The notes: generated by a model from the letters alone, not told the origin. 35,328 nucleotides of DNA from an uncultured Acidobacteriota bacterium (GCA_937925645.1 CALAMB010000015.1:1-35328), one strand, 5' to 3'; shown: positions 25,801 to 33,419, counted from the first letter of the stretch. Made by a program: numbers and translations.

Positions 25801-27726
25801 CAGGATCTGGGCGGCGAGCGCCTGGTTCACGTTGCCGGTCTGGCCGGCCCGGGTCAGCAGCGGCACCGTGGGCGCGGTCGTCGACGTGTAGGCGAACACG
25901 CCGCTCGACGTGGCGGCGTACACCCGCGTGGGCGACCGCACGTCGGTGGCCAGCGCCTGGACGTCCGTTTCGGTAGTGGCGCGCGACACGGCGAACCAGG
26001 AAGCGCCGGAATTGGGGCTGTAGAACAGCCCGTCGGTGGTGCCCGCGAACATGCCCTGGGTTTTGGGCTGGCGCACCAGCGCCTTCACCCAGTGGGACGC
26101 CAGTCCGGCGGGCGTCCAAGCGCCACCTTCATCCGTGCTCTTGAACACGCCCGAGCGCGTGCCGGCGAAGAGTGTCTGCGGACTGGCCTCGTTGGAGGCC
26201 AGGCTGTGGACGCGCGTTTCGGTCAGGCCCGTCATCGCCGGATTCCAGGTGAGGCCGCCGTCGGCGGACTTGTAGAAGCCGTCGTCACCGACAGCGTACA
26301 TCTTCAGAGCGGACCACGGGTCGAACATCAGCTCGATCACGTTGACGTCCACGAGCTGGCCGGTGGGGGTCCAGGTGGCGCCGCCGTCAGTGGACAGGAA
26401 CAGGCCGAAGAAGGGATAGTCCCAGGTGGGCCACCCGGACGTGGCCCATACGGTCAGGGGATCGTCCGGGTCCGTTTCGATATCGAAGATATACTTGTTG
26501 GGTGAGCCGCCGAGTACGCGACTCCAGCTCTCCCCCTCGTCCAGCGTCCGGTACATGCTTCCGTTGATGGTGCCCATGATCGTCACGGGGTCGGTTGCGG
26601 AGCTCAGGGCGAGATTCTGGAAGGCGAGGTCGTTGCCGTAATGGCTCTGAAACGCCCACGACTCGCCGCCGTCGGTGCTCTTGAACAGGTAGCCCGAGTC
26701 GTCGCCGGCATAGACGATGCCGGCGCCCTCCGGCGATACGGCGAGGCAGTGGGTCTTGGTCCGGATGCCGGAGCTGGCCTCCTGCCAGGTGACGCCGTGG
26801 TTCCACGACCGCTGGATGCCGCCGACGGTGCCGGCGTACAACGCTCCCGCCGGATCGATGGACTCGATGGCGATGCAGCGGCCGCCGAGTTCGTTGACCA
26901 CTTCCCATGTGGCGCCGCCGTCAGTGCTGGCATAGACTGCGGCCAATGAGATGCAGAACAGACGGTCCGGATCTCCGGGGTCGCAGACCAGGCCGTTGAA
27001 GTAAAGGTGGGACGAACTCTGGGTCCAGGTCGCCCCGCTGTCGGAACTGACGTACACGGCCCACGGGATATAGGAGCTGGCGTAGACGCGGCCGGGAATG
27101 GTGGGGTGGCAGGCCACGCGCCAGCCCTCGGCGACGGTTGGCGAGACGTTCGTCCAGTTCAAACCGCCGTTGGTGCTCTTTTGCACGCCCGAATTCCAGG
27201 TGGCGATATAGAGTGTCTGGCTGGCCAGGGGGGCCTGCCGGATCTGGTCAATCTGGGGCGTGCCCGGGATCGTGGCGACGACGGTCCAGTAGAATCCGCC
27301 GTCGAGGGAGCGGTACACTTGCGTCAAGCTCGCCGCATAGATGATCGAGGGATCGGTGGGGTGGAAAGCGAAGCAGCGGACGGAGTTGCCGGCAACCTTG
27401 GACCATGTGTCGCCGCCGTCCGGACTCCGGTGGATCCCGGTCGAGTTGGAGGCGAACACCACCCGGTGGTCGAGGGGATGGATGTCGGCGGCCTCAATGG
27501 GCGAGGTGAAGCCGGCGATGGCTTCCCAGCTTTGTCCCCAGTTGCGGCTCCGGTAGAAACCGCCTTCCCGCACGCCGGCGAACAGCACGTTGGGCGTCTG
27601 GGAGTCGACGGTGACGAACTTCATCTGTCCACCGTACGGTCCGGCGGTGCTCCAGCGGTTCAATCCGGCCGTGGCCGGCAGCGCCAGCGCCATCAGCAAA
27701 ACCACGATACCCGCGATGCGATGCAT
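22828..27726 (-). CDS. Giant secreted Asp-box (BNR) and FG-GAP repeat protein
   Basis: Predicted 1632 residues with a Sec signal peptide (IVVLLMALALPATAG). Residues 40-640 form sialidase/VPS10-like beta-propeller blades with 13 Asp-boxes of form SxDxGxTW, for example at 60-67, 101-108, 140-147, 184-191, 227-234, 267-274, 350-357, 445-452 and 487-494. Residues about 860-1130 contain FG-GAP/VCBS calcium-binding repeats (DLDGDGREDI, DVTGDGRPDI, DINGDNQKDF, DFNGDSRPDI, DFGRDGRTDL). The C-terminal 400 residues are repeated beta-sandwich-like segments (LNATDTGTAVVIRMFG, LNPGDTGQQVRLTAHD). There are no obvious catalytic residues, so an adhesive or surface role is more likely than sialidase activity. 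The ATG has GAAGGAGG four bases upstream. Confidence 0.85.
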   Translation of the reverse strand: MHRIAGIVVLLMALALPATAGLNRWSTAGPYGGQMKFVTVDSQTPNVLFAGVREGGFYRSRNWGQSWEAIAGFTSPIEAADIHPLDHRVVFASNSTGIHRSPDGGDTWSKVAGNSVRCFAFHPTDPSIIYAASLTQVYRSLDGGFYWTVVATIPGTPQIDQIRQAPLASQTLYIATWNSGVQKSTNGGLNWTNVSPTVAEGWRVACHPTIPGRVYASSYIPWAVYVSSDSGATWTQSSSHLYFNGLVCDPGDPDRLFCISLAAVYASTDGGATWEVVNELGGRCIAIESIDPAGALYAGTVGGIQRSWNHGVTWQEASSGIRTKTHCLAVSPEGAGIVYAGDDSGYLFKSTDGGESWAFQSHYGNDLAFQNLALSSATDPVTIMGTINGSMYRTLDEGESWSRVLGGSPNKYIFDIETDPDDPLTVWATSGWPTWDYPFFGLFLSTDGGATWTPTGQLVDVNVIELMFDPWSALKMYAVGDDGFYKSADGGLTWNPAMTGLTETRVHSLASNEASPQTLFAGTRSGVFKSTDEGGAWTPAGLASHWVKALVRQPKTQGMFAGTTDGLFYSPNSGASWFAVSRATTETDVQALATDVRSPTRVYAATSSGVFAYTSTTAPTVPLLTRAGQTGNVNQALAAQILPASAITVLLAPNTFPGAGTANPVILELTLPDGALLSQTLADGTLTQLDVLPPGARLQPLAVSEYAFDGVSATYQPVVDTAATAGIDDHAIQLFRCVQGENKIWLRLTRSTSAWEPDDDENYLGFTIGIGAGVWPLNAASNWGAAGQFTQANSQFFGDLRGYDFNLTDDMFPVTVRAFYQKTGAALTTKFTPDTLNLFRLDHTVAEDVAPARLVGATITDHAQGDLDGDGREDIVSIDAASNRLYWSLSGPDGTYPTLDWRSLDGAAARTVEIGDVTGDGRPDILVADTAGTLRIYAWETLFDKAARPGSPLAAVRTAALAGEPSASQVIDINGDNQKDFLYTVPAMGSLQILYGQAFSSSESIYSGSGPVALTTGDFNGDSRPDIAVVNRDNNSVTVVRNEGGSFSAASYATPGGQPVAVAAADFGRDGRTDLAVAQAASKSISIWHAGAGGTFAPGSGQNIFFINPPSALQAENFDGQHGPDILVGYADYYKLGLCVSDANGTMAYAYSINTLGDMELDPVNHVTLVENDILSIAGGTTLGGICSRTGVAALADRAFNLVHLPQSRDLSFSVINLGASTGLLNLELYDSTGTHRKAVTVPLAPGQQYARYLTDPSVFGADADQPGRWVRGFLTEPETYGFWLANDGATLHYMDGLPLPDARDAHTRLLFPAGTDPVRTLLVINPSKNQCRLVLDRLSNGSVLQSKSYTLPGRGRLEVDLGTAFPALAAPDFIRLQADIPVLGCQLSGNSDKLAAIDGLTLPESASTLYSPHFACGNLGVNYETRLTVLNATDTGTAVVIRMFGDAGQLLGTSPALSVPAQSKLQQDVATLFGLTGPATGYLTVEPQGEAPLMGLVTFGESGNGRFLSSLPLAAQGQARSLVAHMANGQLGSTSFFTGLAVLNPGDTGQQVRLTAHDQNGVELDSSTLNIPARGRSVFLLDQQMPALTSIFGGFLLVESLSDPARDVIVFALFGDQALNFLSAVNAQPLP

Positions 27727-27903
27727 GCACCCTCCTTCTAGGAGCCGTCCGTGGAGCCGGAATCCGGCTACGCCCCGCGGTCGGCCTCGTTCGACCCGCC
27801 GTTCTGGGCGTCGGTCGTCTCTTGACGATTCACCGGCGACTGACGGCAGTCCGGTCGGTACTGACAGTGTATTTGTCGTCAGATCGGCGGAAATGTGTCT
27901 GCA

Positions 27904-27931
27904 TTTTTACAGAGCATGTCGGATTAGTCAA
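27904..27931 (-). promoter_or_regulatory. Promoter of the giant secreted protein gene
   Basis: On the minus strand TTGACT (27926-27931) and TAAAAA (27904-27909) are 16 bases apart. Transcription would begin near 27897, with a leader of about 170 bases. In that leader CTGAC and GTCAG flank a 12-base AT-richer segment, and AGCCGGA-A-TCCGGCT forms a small palindrome near 27755-27769. Confidence 0.5.
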
Positions 27932-27948
27932 GGCGGACCGGATCCGGA

Positions 27949-29298
27949 TCACCGGCGGGGCGGGATCAGGATCAGCGTCTCCTGGGGCGGGATGAGGTAC
28001 TCGGCGCCGGTGGCGGTGACCACCGCCATCTCCTCGACGGAGATGGTCTTCGTCGCCGGGCGGCCCTGATGTTCGATGGGCCAGCAGAAGAAGCCGTCGT
28101 AGGCGAACACCATGCCGGCGGCGACGACCCGGAGGGCGTCGCCCGCGGGGGTGCGGTCCGGCTGGCCGCCGGTGAGCATGGGGCCGGCGTCGTGGGCCCA
28201 GTAGCCCACCGGGTGGCCCGTGCCCCACGGCACCGGCAGCGACCCCTGGGCGGCCATCCACTCGCGCTGGACGCGGTCCACCTCGAAGCCGCGGGCGCCG
28301 GGTTTCAGGGCCGCCAGCACGCGTCGGTGGCTCTGGACGGCGCGCTCCCAGTAGCGGCGGATCTCCGGCGGCGGACCGGTTTCGCCTTCGCGAAGCACGT
28401 AAGCGAATCGCTGCAGGTCGGTGCACCAAACGCCGTGCACCAGGATCCCGAAGTCGATCTGGATCACGTCGCCGGGCATGATGATCTTGCCGGTCGAGTG
28501 AGAATGGCCGCGATCGGGCCCGGAGTTGACGTTGGGGTTCTGGTCGGGTGCCCAGGCGTCGCCGACGCCGAGTTCCCGCATCCGGCCCTTGAGGAACCGG
28601 GCCACGTCGGCGTCGGCGGTCTTTCCCGGCACCACGGTGGCATAGGCCTCGTGCAGGAGCCGCTCGGTGAGGCGCGCCGCCTCCCGCATGATGGCGACCT
28701 CCTCGGGCAGCTTCACGGCGAGCCAGGTGAGCACCAGTTCCTCGGACGAGACGAGCCGGCCGGTCCAGCCGGCGCCGAGGGCTCCCTCGAGCTCCCGGCG
28801 CTGGGTGTGGCTCAGTCCGTCGGCCACGGCGCGGGCGGAGGAGTTGACGGCGACCGTTACCGCGCCGCGCTCCCGGAGCGCCGCGGCCACCGTCGCCCAG
28901 AGGTTCGCGTCGCGCTCCAGCACCCGGTAGGTGTCGTGGAGGCCGACCTCCCGCAGCGCCGTCGCCTCGCCTGGCGGGGTGATGGCCAGCGACGATACCC
29001 GCCCCTCCTTCAGGAAAAAGAGGAACGCCGCCTGGCCGCCGGCGTTCTCGCCGCCCACGTGGAGCGCCAACGGATCGTTGGCATTCTCGCGGCAGACGAC
29101 CACCCAGGCGTCCGCGCCGGCCGCCTGCATGGCCACCGGCAGCAGCCGTTCCACACGCGCCCGGCGGATCGCCGGCCAAGGATTGGCGGCGGCTTCGGGC
29201 GTGGCGGCGCACAGCAAACCGCCGCCGACGGAGAGTACCAGCAGGGCGATCCAATTTCGTCGGATCATGAGACCTGGATGGCGAACGATGCGGACCAT
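27949..29298 (-). CDS. Exported M24 family metallopeptidase (Xaa-Pro aminopeptidase-like)
   Basis: Predicted 449 residues. A basic N-terminus and hydrophobic segment (WIALLVLSVGGGLLCAA, about 16-32) suggest export or membrane anchoring. An N-terminal creatinase-like domain (about 45-195) precedes the pita-bread peptidase domain. Candidate dinuclear metal ligands are Asp282 (IDFG), Asp294 (CTDLQR), His362 (GTGHPVGY) and Glu422/423 (VEEMAVVT). The position usually held by Glu in the TIEPG motif reads AYDGF (Asp401), a conservative but unusual change. The expected reaction is removal of N-terminal residues before proline. ATG 29298 has AAGGAG eight bases upstream; MIRRNW at 29268 is an alternative start. 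Confidence 0.82.
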   Translation of the reverse strand: MVRIVRHPGLMIRRNWIALLVLSVGGGLLCAATPEAAANPWPAIRRARVERLLPVAMQAAGADAWVVVCRENANDPLALHVGGENAGGQAAFLFFLKEGRVSSLAITPPGEATALREVGLHDTYRVLERDANLWATVAAALRERGAVTVAVNSSARAVADGLSHTQRRELEGALGAGWTGRLVSSEELVLTWLAVKLPEEVAIMREAARLTERLLHEAYATVVPGKTADADVARFLKGRMRELGVGDAWAPDQNPNVNSGPDRGHSHSTGKIIMPGDVIQIDFGILVHGVWCTDLQRFAYVLREGETGPPPEIRRYWERAVQSHRRVLAALKPGARGFEVDRVQREWMAAQGSLPVPWGTGHPVGYWAHDAGPMLTGGQPDRTPAGDALRVVAAGMVFAYDGFFCWPIEHQGRPATKTISVEEMAVVTATGAEYLIPPQETLILIPPRR

Positions 29299-29334
29299 GG
29301 GGCGCTCCTTGGAGTGTCGAGTGAAAGCCATAAC

Positions 29335-29364
29335 ACAGTACTTCGGTGTCCCCGTCGCTGTCAA
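29335..29364 (-). promoter_or_regulatory. Possible promoter of the M24 peptidase gene
   Basis: On the minus strand TTGACA (29359-29364) is a perfect -35 element; TACTGT (29335-29340) lies 18 bases downstream as a poor -10. The start site would fall about 30 bases before the ATG. Confidence 0.35.
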
Positions 29365-29416
29365 TCGGGGAGGTGGTGCGCTCCGGACGATCGCGCGACA
29401 GCGGCAGTGTTTCGTA

Positions 29417-29439
29417 GCGCGCGTTCGATGAACGCGCGC
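29417..29439. repeat. Perfect 10-base inverted repeat
   Basis: GCGCGCGTTC at 29417-29426 and GAACGCGCGC at 29430-29439 are exact reverse complements with a three-base loop (GAT). No T tract follows on either strand. It lies in the 295-base gap between the divergent M24 peptidase and antitoxin genes and may be an operator, a barrier hairpin or a dispersed palindrome. Confidence 0.75.
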
Positions 29440-29546
29440 CTGAGGCAGGCTGTCGTGGCACGGCGTTGACGCATGTTGGGTGGATCACACAGACTGCGGT
29501 CTGGCCGCATTCGTCGAATGGTCAGGGTCCGATCATCGGGCCGGTC

Positions 29547-29573
29547 TTGACAGGAATTCAGGCATGATATTTC
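29547..29573 (+). promoter_or_regulatory. Probable promoter of the toxin-antitoxin pair
   Basis: A perfect TTGACA at 29547-29552 with TATTTC at 29568-29573, only 15 bases apart. ATGA and TCAT half-sites flank the -10 region (29564-29578), a possible autoregulatory site for the RHH antitoxin. Confidence 0.45.
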
Positions 29574-29593
29574 GTCATACCCGGAGGCGCGAC

Positions 29594-29836
29594 ATGGGGC
29601 GATCCAAAGTGGCCATCACCATCGATGAGGCGCTCCTTCGGCGGCTGGATCAACTGGTGAAACAAGCCGTGTTCCGCAATCGCAGCCAGGCGATCCAGGT
29701 CGCGGTGCAGGAGAAGCTGGAGCGCGTCGATCAGAACCGGCTGGCGCGCGAGTGCGGCAAGCTGGATCCGGGTTTTGAAAAGACCCTGGCGGAGGAGGGA
29801 TTGTCGGAGGAGTTGAGGCGATGGCCGGAATACTGA
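29594..29836 (+). CDS. Ribbon-helix-helix antitoxin of a MazEF-type pair
   Basis: An 80-residue protein. The N-terminus ([20 protein letters not shown]) followed by [16 protein letters not shown] is a ribbon-helix-helix DNA-binding fold; the charged C-terminal tail would wrap the toxin. It should neutralise the MazF-like toxin encoded next and repress the shared promoter. The ATG at 29594 has CGGAGG seven bases upstream. The reading frame overlaps the toxin gene by 16 bases, the usual coupling for such pairs. G+C is about 60% in this stretch, lower than neighbouring genes, consistent with horizontal gain. Confidence 0.87.
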   Translation: MGRSKVAITIDEALLRRLDQLVKQAVFRNRSQAIQVAVQEKLERVDQNRLARECGKLDPGFEKTLAEEGLSEELRRWPEY

Positions 29837-30159
29837 GGGGCGATATTCGGTGGGCGGATTCGAATCCGGAGCGAGGGTATGGGCAGGCAGGGCAGCGGCC
29901 GGTCCTGATTTTGAGTCACGATGTGTTCAACGAGCGTTCGGGTAAGGTGATCGCCGTCGCCATCACGGGTCAGCCGCAGCGAGCGGGCTTTCCGCTGACA
30001 CTGGAGCTGGAGTCGAAAGATCGGCCGAAACGGTTCTGGGTCAAGATCAGCCAGATCCGGACGTTGGCCGTCGTGCGAATCGGCAAACGGCTCGGGAAAG
30101 CGAAGCCCGGGGAGATCGCCCAGGTCGTGGACGGGCTCAATGAAATCATCGGACCCTGA
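29821..30159 (+). CDS. mazF: MazF/PemK-type endoribonuclease toxin
   Basis: A 112-residue protein of the MazF fold. [27 protein letters not shown] (about 6-32, segments RGDI and GQRPVLILS) is the family hallmark, and a [19 protein letters not shown] segment matches the C-terminal DQIRT-type strand. MazF toxins cut single-stranded mRNA at short sequence-specific sites; the specificity here cannot be read off. It is complete and follows its antitoxin with a 16-base overlap, so the pair appears functional. No phage or plasmid gene is adjacent. Confidence 0.88.
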   Translation: MAGILRGDIRWADSNPERGYGQAGQRPVLILSHDVFNERSGKVIAVAITGQPQRAGFPLTLELESKDRPKRFWVKISQIRTLAVVRIGKRLGKAKPGEIAQVVDGLNEIIGP

Positions 30160-30257
30160 CCACGGCGTGAATCCGACAGTCCGGCCGGCAGTCCCGGCAA
30201 GCCGACCCAACGTACTTCCACTGCCGATCCGATGCACCATTGGGTTTCGAAGTGATC

Positions 30258-30300
30258 TTGACGAGCCACCCGCTGCGTTTTACATTGTCAGACATGACAA
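30258..30300 (+). promoter_or_regulatory. Promoter with a perfect operator dyad
   Basis: TTGACG at 30258-30263, a 17-base spacer and TACATT at 30281-30286 make a good sigma-70 promoter. The dyad TTGTCA-N4-TGACAA at 30285-30300 overlaps the -10 and the expected start site near 30293, the classical place for a repressor. The leader to the ATG at 30450 is about 157 bases. I cannot name the regulator. Confidence 0.6.
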
Positions 30301-30449
30301 CCTCGGGCCCGATCATTCAAGTGCACAGGGACCCGGTCGTCTTGCTGACGACAGCCAGCCGGCGATCCGGAAAAACCCGCAGCGCGATCTGTTGTTTCGC
30401 GCCGCGCTGCTGATGCCGGGCGCTGGGCAGACTCAGGAGGGAGGAAGCG

Positions 30450-31055
30450 ATGCGGTCGATACTCGTGACGACAGTGCTGCTCATCGGGTGCCTGGCGGGA
30501 TCCGGCATCGGACGGGCGGAGGGCCGGCCGTTTCTGCCGGTGGGCGTCTTCATCGCGCCCATCGAAGAGGGCGCTCGAATCTTCACCCCGGTGCGGCTGC
30601 TGCCGTTCGATCATCCGGAGGCGTTGGGCCACGAGTTCCCGAACGCGTTGCAGCTTCACGGAACCGAGTTCGACACACTCGTCCTGCTCGGCAGCCACGC
30701 CGGCCTGGGGCTTGCCGCCACGCTGCAGCGGTATCCCCGGCAACCGGACGCCGCCTGGCCATACCCGGGCTTTGACCAGCCCCCGCTCGAGGCGCTCCGG
30801 AATGCGGCGGTGGTCCGACGGCCGATGGCGGAGACGCCGATCCCTGGCTTGCGGGCGGCCGGCTTCTGCGGTCGCCAATTGGTCGGTTTCATCGTCGACA
30901 CGCGGGGGCTGAGTCTGAGCGCCCGGGGCATGGAGCGTCCGACCGCCATGGGCCTGGACCTCGACCGCGCCGCGTTTCTGAAGGCGGTCCGGCGGGCCGC
31001 CGATGCAGCCCCGGCGGCCGCGGCGGCGAGCATCGTTGTCTACGAGCCGCGGTGA
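30450..31055 (+). CDS. Exported protein of unknown function
   Basis: A 201-residue protein with a signal peptide (RSILVTTVLLIGCLAGSGIGRAEG); the Cys at position 14 is not in a clean lipobox. The mature part is not a recognised family; it holds FPNALQLHGTEFDTLVLLGSHAGLGLAATL, RAAGFCGRQLVGFIVDTRG and an Ala-rich C-terminal helix. The ATG has a very strong AGGAGGGAGGAAG site just upstream. It is transcribed alone from the operator-bearing promoter at 30258-30300 and converges on the gene at 31150. Confidence 0.72.
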   Translation: MRSILVTTVLLIGCLAGSGIGRAEGRPFLPVGVFIAPIEEGARIFTPVRLLPFDHPEALGHEFPNALQLHGTEFDTLVLLGSHAGLGLAATLQRYPRQPDAAWPYPGFDQPPLEALRNAAVVRRPMAETPIPGLRAAGFCGRQLVGFIVDTRGLSLSARGMERPTAMGLDLDRAAFLKAVRRAADAAPAAAAASIVVYEPR

Positions 31056-31149
31056 GCGCCGCCGCCATACAGCGCGCGGAAACAGGCGGAGCCGCCCGCG
31101 GGCTCACCGGACTACCCGCCCATCGTACCGCCCGCCGACTTCGCGAAGA

Positions 31150-31674
31150 TCATTCGGGGCGATAGTACGCGGCGAACTCGGCCGCGAAGGTGAAGCCGAT
31201 GCCCTTCTCCTTCCGTTCGCCGTCGCAGGTGAGCCGGCCCGCCAGGCCCGTCGCGTCGTACCGGTCAAGGGTCAGCCGGTAGCGGGTGGAATTGCCGCTG
31301 GGCCCGTGGCCGAAAGCGGGGTGGCGGACCTTGACGGCTGTCAATTTTCCCTCGTGGCTGATGGTCAGCTCCAGGGCGCGGAGGTTTCCGGCCTTTTCCA
31401 GCTTGAGGCGTTCGTTCGGGTCCGTGACGGCGGCCGCGGGCAGCTCCCGGTCGCACAGGAGCACCACGGCGTCCAGTTGGCCCGGGTCGAAATGGCCGGC
31501 GCGCCGGTGGGCGTAGGCATGGGTCAGCGCGGTCGCCTCGCCGTTGACGGTGAGCGTGCCTTCGACCTGGCCCGGTTTGACGGCCAGCGCCCATGGGGCG
31601 CAGAGTGCCGCCACCATGACCAGTAACGCCGGCAGTGCCGACCGTGAAACGATGCGTCTGACAGGGGGCATCAT
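31150..31674 (-). CDS. Exported protein of unknown function
   Basis: A 174-residue protein with a signal peptide (SALPALLVMVAALCAPWALA). The mature part looks all-beta: EGTLTVNGEATALTHAYAHRR, QLDAVVLLCDRELP, and a C-terminal TFAAEFAAYYRPE. Family not recognised. The ATG at 31674 has GGAGGA four bases upstream; a second ATG follows directly at 31671. It is driven by its own extended -10 element and lies downstream of the truncated fumC copy. Confidence 0.72.
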   Translation of the reverse strand: MMPPVRRIVSRSALPALLVMVAALCAPWALAVKPGQVEGTLTVNGEATALTHAYAHRRAGHFDPGQLDAVVLLCDRELPAAAVTDPNERLKLEKAGNLRALELTISHEGKLTAVKVRHPAFGHGPSGNSTRYRLTLDRYDATGLAGRLTCDGERKEKGIGFTFAAEFAAYYRPE

Positions 31675-31723
31675 GTCATCCTCCGTCCGCTCGAATTCCC
31701 GGGGATAAGGTGATTCTAACCGG

Positions 31724-31732
31724 ATTATAACA
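31724..31732 (-). promoter_or_regulatory. Extended -10 promoter for the gene at 31674
   Basis: The minus strand reads TGTTATAAT, an extended -10 with a perfect TATAAT, giving a leader of about 43 bases. No strong -35 is seen, as is usual for this promoter type. Confidence 0.5.
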
Positions 31733-31782
31733 TTTCGGCCGCCGTCCGACGCCGCATATCCAAGACGACGGGTATCCGGTCG

Positions 31783-31931
31783 TCAGCCGCCCGAGCCGCC
31801 GCCCTTGATGCCGCCCTCGGTCAGGGAGCGGGGGTCCAGCAGGCGGTCCAGTTCGGCGGGCGCCAGGCCCGTCGCCTCGGCGGCCACCTCGCGTACCCGC
31901 CGCCCCTCGGCAAAGGCGCGCTTGGCGATGG
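31783..31931 (-). pseudogene. Truncated 3' copy of fumC
   Basis: The last 48 codons of class II fumarase, in frame and ending in a stop (TGA at 31783-31785), with no start codon, ribosome binding site or N-terminal part. 31787-31931 is identical base for base to 34088-34232 of the intact gene; identity ends at the third base of the final Gly codon (GGC here, GGG there) and the stops differ (TGA against TAG). A hairpin with GACGAC/GTCGTC arms (31764-31784) overlaps the stop. It cannot encode a functional enzyme. Confidence 0.9.
31787..31931. repeat. 145-base direct repeat, left copy
   Basis: Exact match to 34088-34232, in the same orientation, offset 2301 bases. It brackets the leftward sigma/anti-sigma/secreted protein operon together with the right copy. 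Confidence 0.93.
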
Positions 31932-31962
31932 TTGTGGTCCCTCAGGTCCCGGGACGATGCGC

Positions 31963-32919
31963 TCACTCTTGGGGTTTAACGCCGGCCCCGACTCCTACGC
32001 TGGCTTCCACCACACTCCAGTCGGGTCCCGCCGGGCCCTTGGACCCCGAACCTCGCGCCGGATACGTGAAGACATCCGGATCGTGCTGGATCCACACCTT
32101 CCATGGGCCGCCGTCAAGGAAGTCGTCCCGCGAGATCAGTTCGAACCGGTTGTCCCGATAGTCGAACCGGATGAGGTTGCCCTTGACGGTCCCCATTAGG
32201 TCCGTCTTTCCAGCGGGGCGGAAAAATAGCCGGAAGCGGCCGAACTGTTTCGTCAGGATCTCGAAGTGGACGGCACCCTCCCGGTCGCTTCGCGCGGAAC
32301 CGTCGGAACCGGATCCGCCCCACACCCGACGGTCGTTGAGGAGCAGCATGCCACCCGTGATGCGCAGCTCATGCAATGGCATTGGGTACGCTCCTGCCGG
32401 CATCGCGTTTTCCACCAGAGGGACCACCTGGATGGCATATTTGATGTCGCGTCCTCGATCCTCGAACAGGTTGACAACCGCCTTTTCCAGGTTGCGCACC
32501 GTGGCCGCGGCTTTTCCGGTATGGGCGGTAGTCCCGATCTTCATGGTCCATTGAAACTGCAGCTCGATGCCGTCGGGCAGAATCCGGGCGGGCCGGATGG
32601 TGAGCTGGTACTCCCTTGATTCAGTCCGGTCGTCGGTGGTTTTCGCACCCGTCTGGATGGTGGCCGAATGTCCCAACACGACCTGCACCTTTGGAGCCAA
32701 CAGAGTCATGGTTTCCGCAGGGTGGATCTGCAGCAACGCCAGATCCAGGTTGATGATGATCGGCCTCTCCCTGCCTGTGTCGTTCGCGGCGGCACCCAGG
32801 CGCTCTTCCGGCGGCGCGGCCGGCGCTCCGGTGTCGACCGGCGCGATCGCCGGTCCGGCGGTGAGGCCGATGGTGGTCAGCAACAGCAGCCAGCCGATCA
32901 ACCCAACAGTGGACTGCAT
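31963..32919 (-). CDS. Exported protein of unknown function in the sigma cassette
   Basis: A 318-residue protein with a signal peptide (IGWLLLLTTIGLTAGPAIA). The mature part is probably rich in beta strands (REYQLTIRPARILPDGIELQFQW, HFEILTKQFGRFRLFFRPAG, GNLIRFDYRDNRFELISRDDF) and has no recognised family. ATG 32919 is chosen: GGAGGA lies about seven bases upstream, whereas for ATG 32925 it is too close. The start is two bases past the anti-sigma stop, so the three genes form one operon. It may be the signal receptor or main target of the sigma factor; that is inference. Confidence 0.72.
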   Translation of the reverse strand: MQSTVGLIGWLLLLTTIGLTAGPAIAPVDTGAPAAPPEERLGAAANDTGRERPIIINLDLALLQIHPAETMTLLAPKVQVVLGHSATIQTGAKTTDDRTESREYQLTIRPARILPDGIELQFQWTMKIGTTAHTGKAAATVRNLEKAVVNLFEDRGRDIKYAIQVVPLVENAMPAGAYPMPLHELRITGGMLLLNDRRVWGGSGSDGSARSDREGAVHFEILTKQFGRFRLFFRPAGKTDLMGTVKGNLIRFDYRDNRFELISRDDFLDGGPWKVWIQHDPDVFTYPARGSGSKGPAGPDWSVVEASVGVGAGVKPQE

Positions 32920-32921
32920 GA

Positions 32922-33419
32922 TCATTCCTCCCTGAAGACATAGACTGTCGTATCCTCGACGGGCTGGCACCGGGACAGGTCCAGGACGATCTCCCGCTGC
33001 AGGATCGTGTCACCGGCGGCGATGGTCACTGTAGTGACCGGCGGCTGCCGGGTGGCCCGCAGTTCTCCCATGATGAGGCGCTGCTGCCAGATGACGATGC
33101 CCATGCCGGCGATCAACAGCCCGGCGGCGGCCAGCAGCGGGATCGGAATTTGGAGATGCCGGCGCCAGATGCTGCGTGGTGCACCCGCTGCCGCGAGTCG
33201 TTGATCAGGGGGAACGGCGTGTGCCAGCGGCGGCGCGGCCACGACGGGCCAGGCTTCATCCAGTGAACGGCGAACCGTCTGGGCCCGCCGCCGGACGGCA
33301 TCGACTGCATCGCGGCAGTCTGGACAGGCAGACAGGTGCGCGCGGATCGTGTCGGCGGAGAGGGAATCCAGCTCGCCGTCGACGAACGATTGCATGGCGG
33401 ATCGGTCAAGGCATCGCAT
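32922..33419 (-). CDS. Zinc-finger transmembrane anti-sigma factor
   Basis: Predicted 165 residues. The cytoplasmic N-terminus carries the ZAS-type pattern HLSACPDC (HxxxCxxC, about residues 28-35), which with an upstream His or Cys binds zinc and holds the sigma factor. A transmembrane helix follows at about 92-110 (IPLLLAAAGLLIAGMGIVIW region), then a periplasmic domain ending VYVFREE. ATG 33419 has GAGG seven bases upstream; a GTG at 33425 is in frame but poorly placed. It starts nine bases after the sigma stop. Confidence 0.85.
   Translation of the reverse strand: MRCLDRSAMQSFVDGELDSLSADTIRAHLSACPDCRDAVDAVRRRAQTVRRSLDEAWPVVAAPPLAHAVPPDQRLAAAGAPRSIWRRHLQIPIPLLAAAGLLIAGMGIVIWQQRLIMGELRATRQPPVTTVTIAAGDTILQREIVLDLSRCQPVEDTTVYVFREE

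Noticed and set aside
29855..29870. tRNA-like GATTCGAATCC sequence
   Set aside because: It lies inside the mazF-like coding sequence and no acceptor or anticodon stem can be drawn around it.
31676..31966. Open frame through the truncated fumC copy and the promoter at 31724
   Set aside because: It is out of the fumC frame, Arg/Gly-rich, and covers a promoter and a repeat copy; not supported as a gene.
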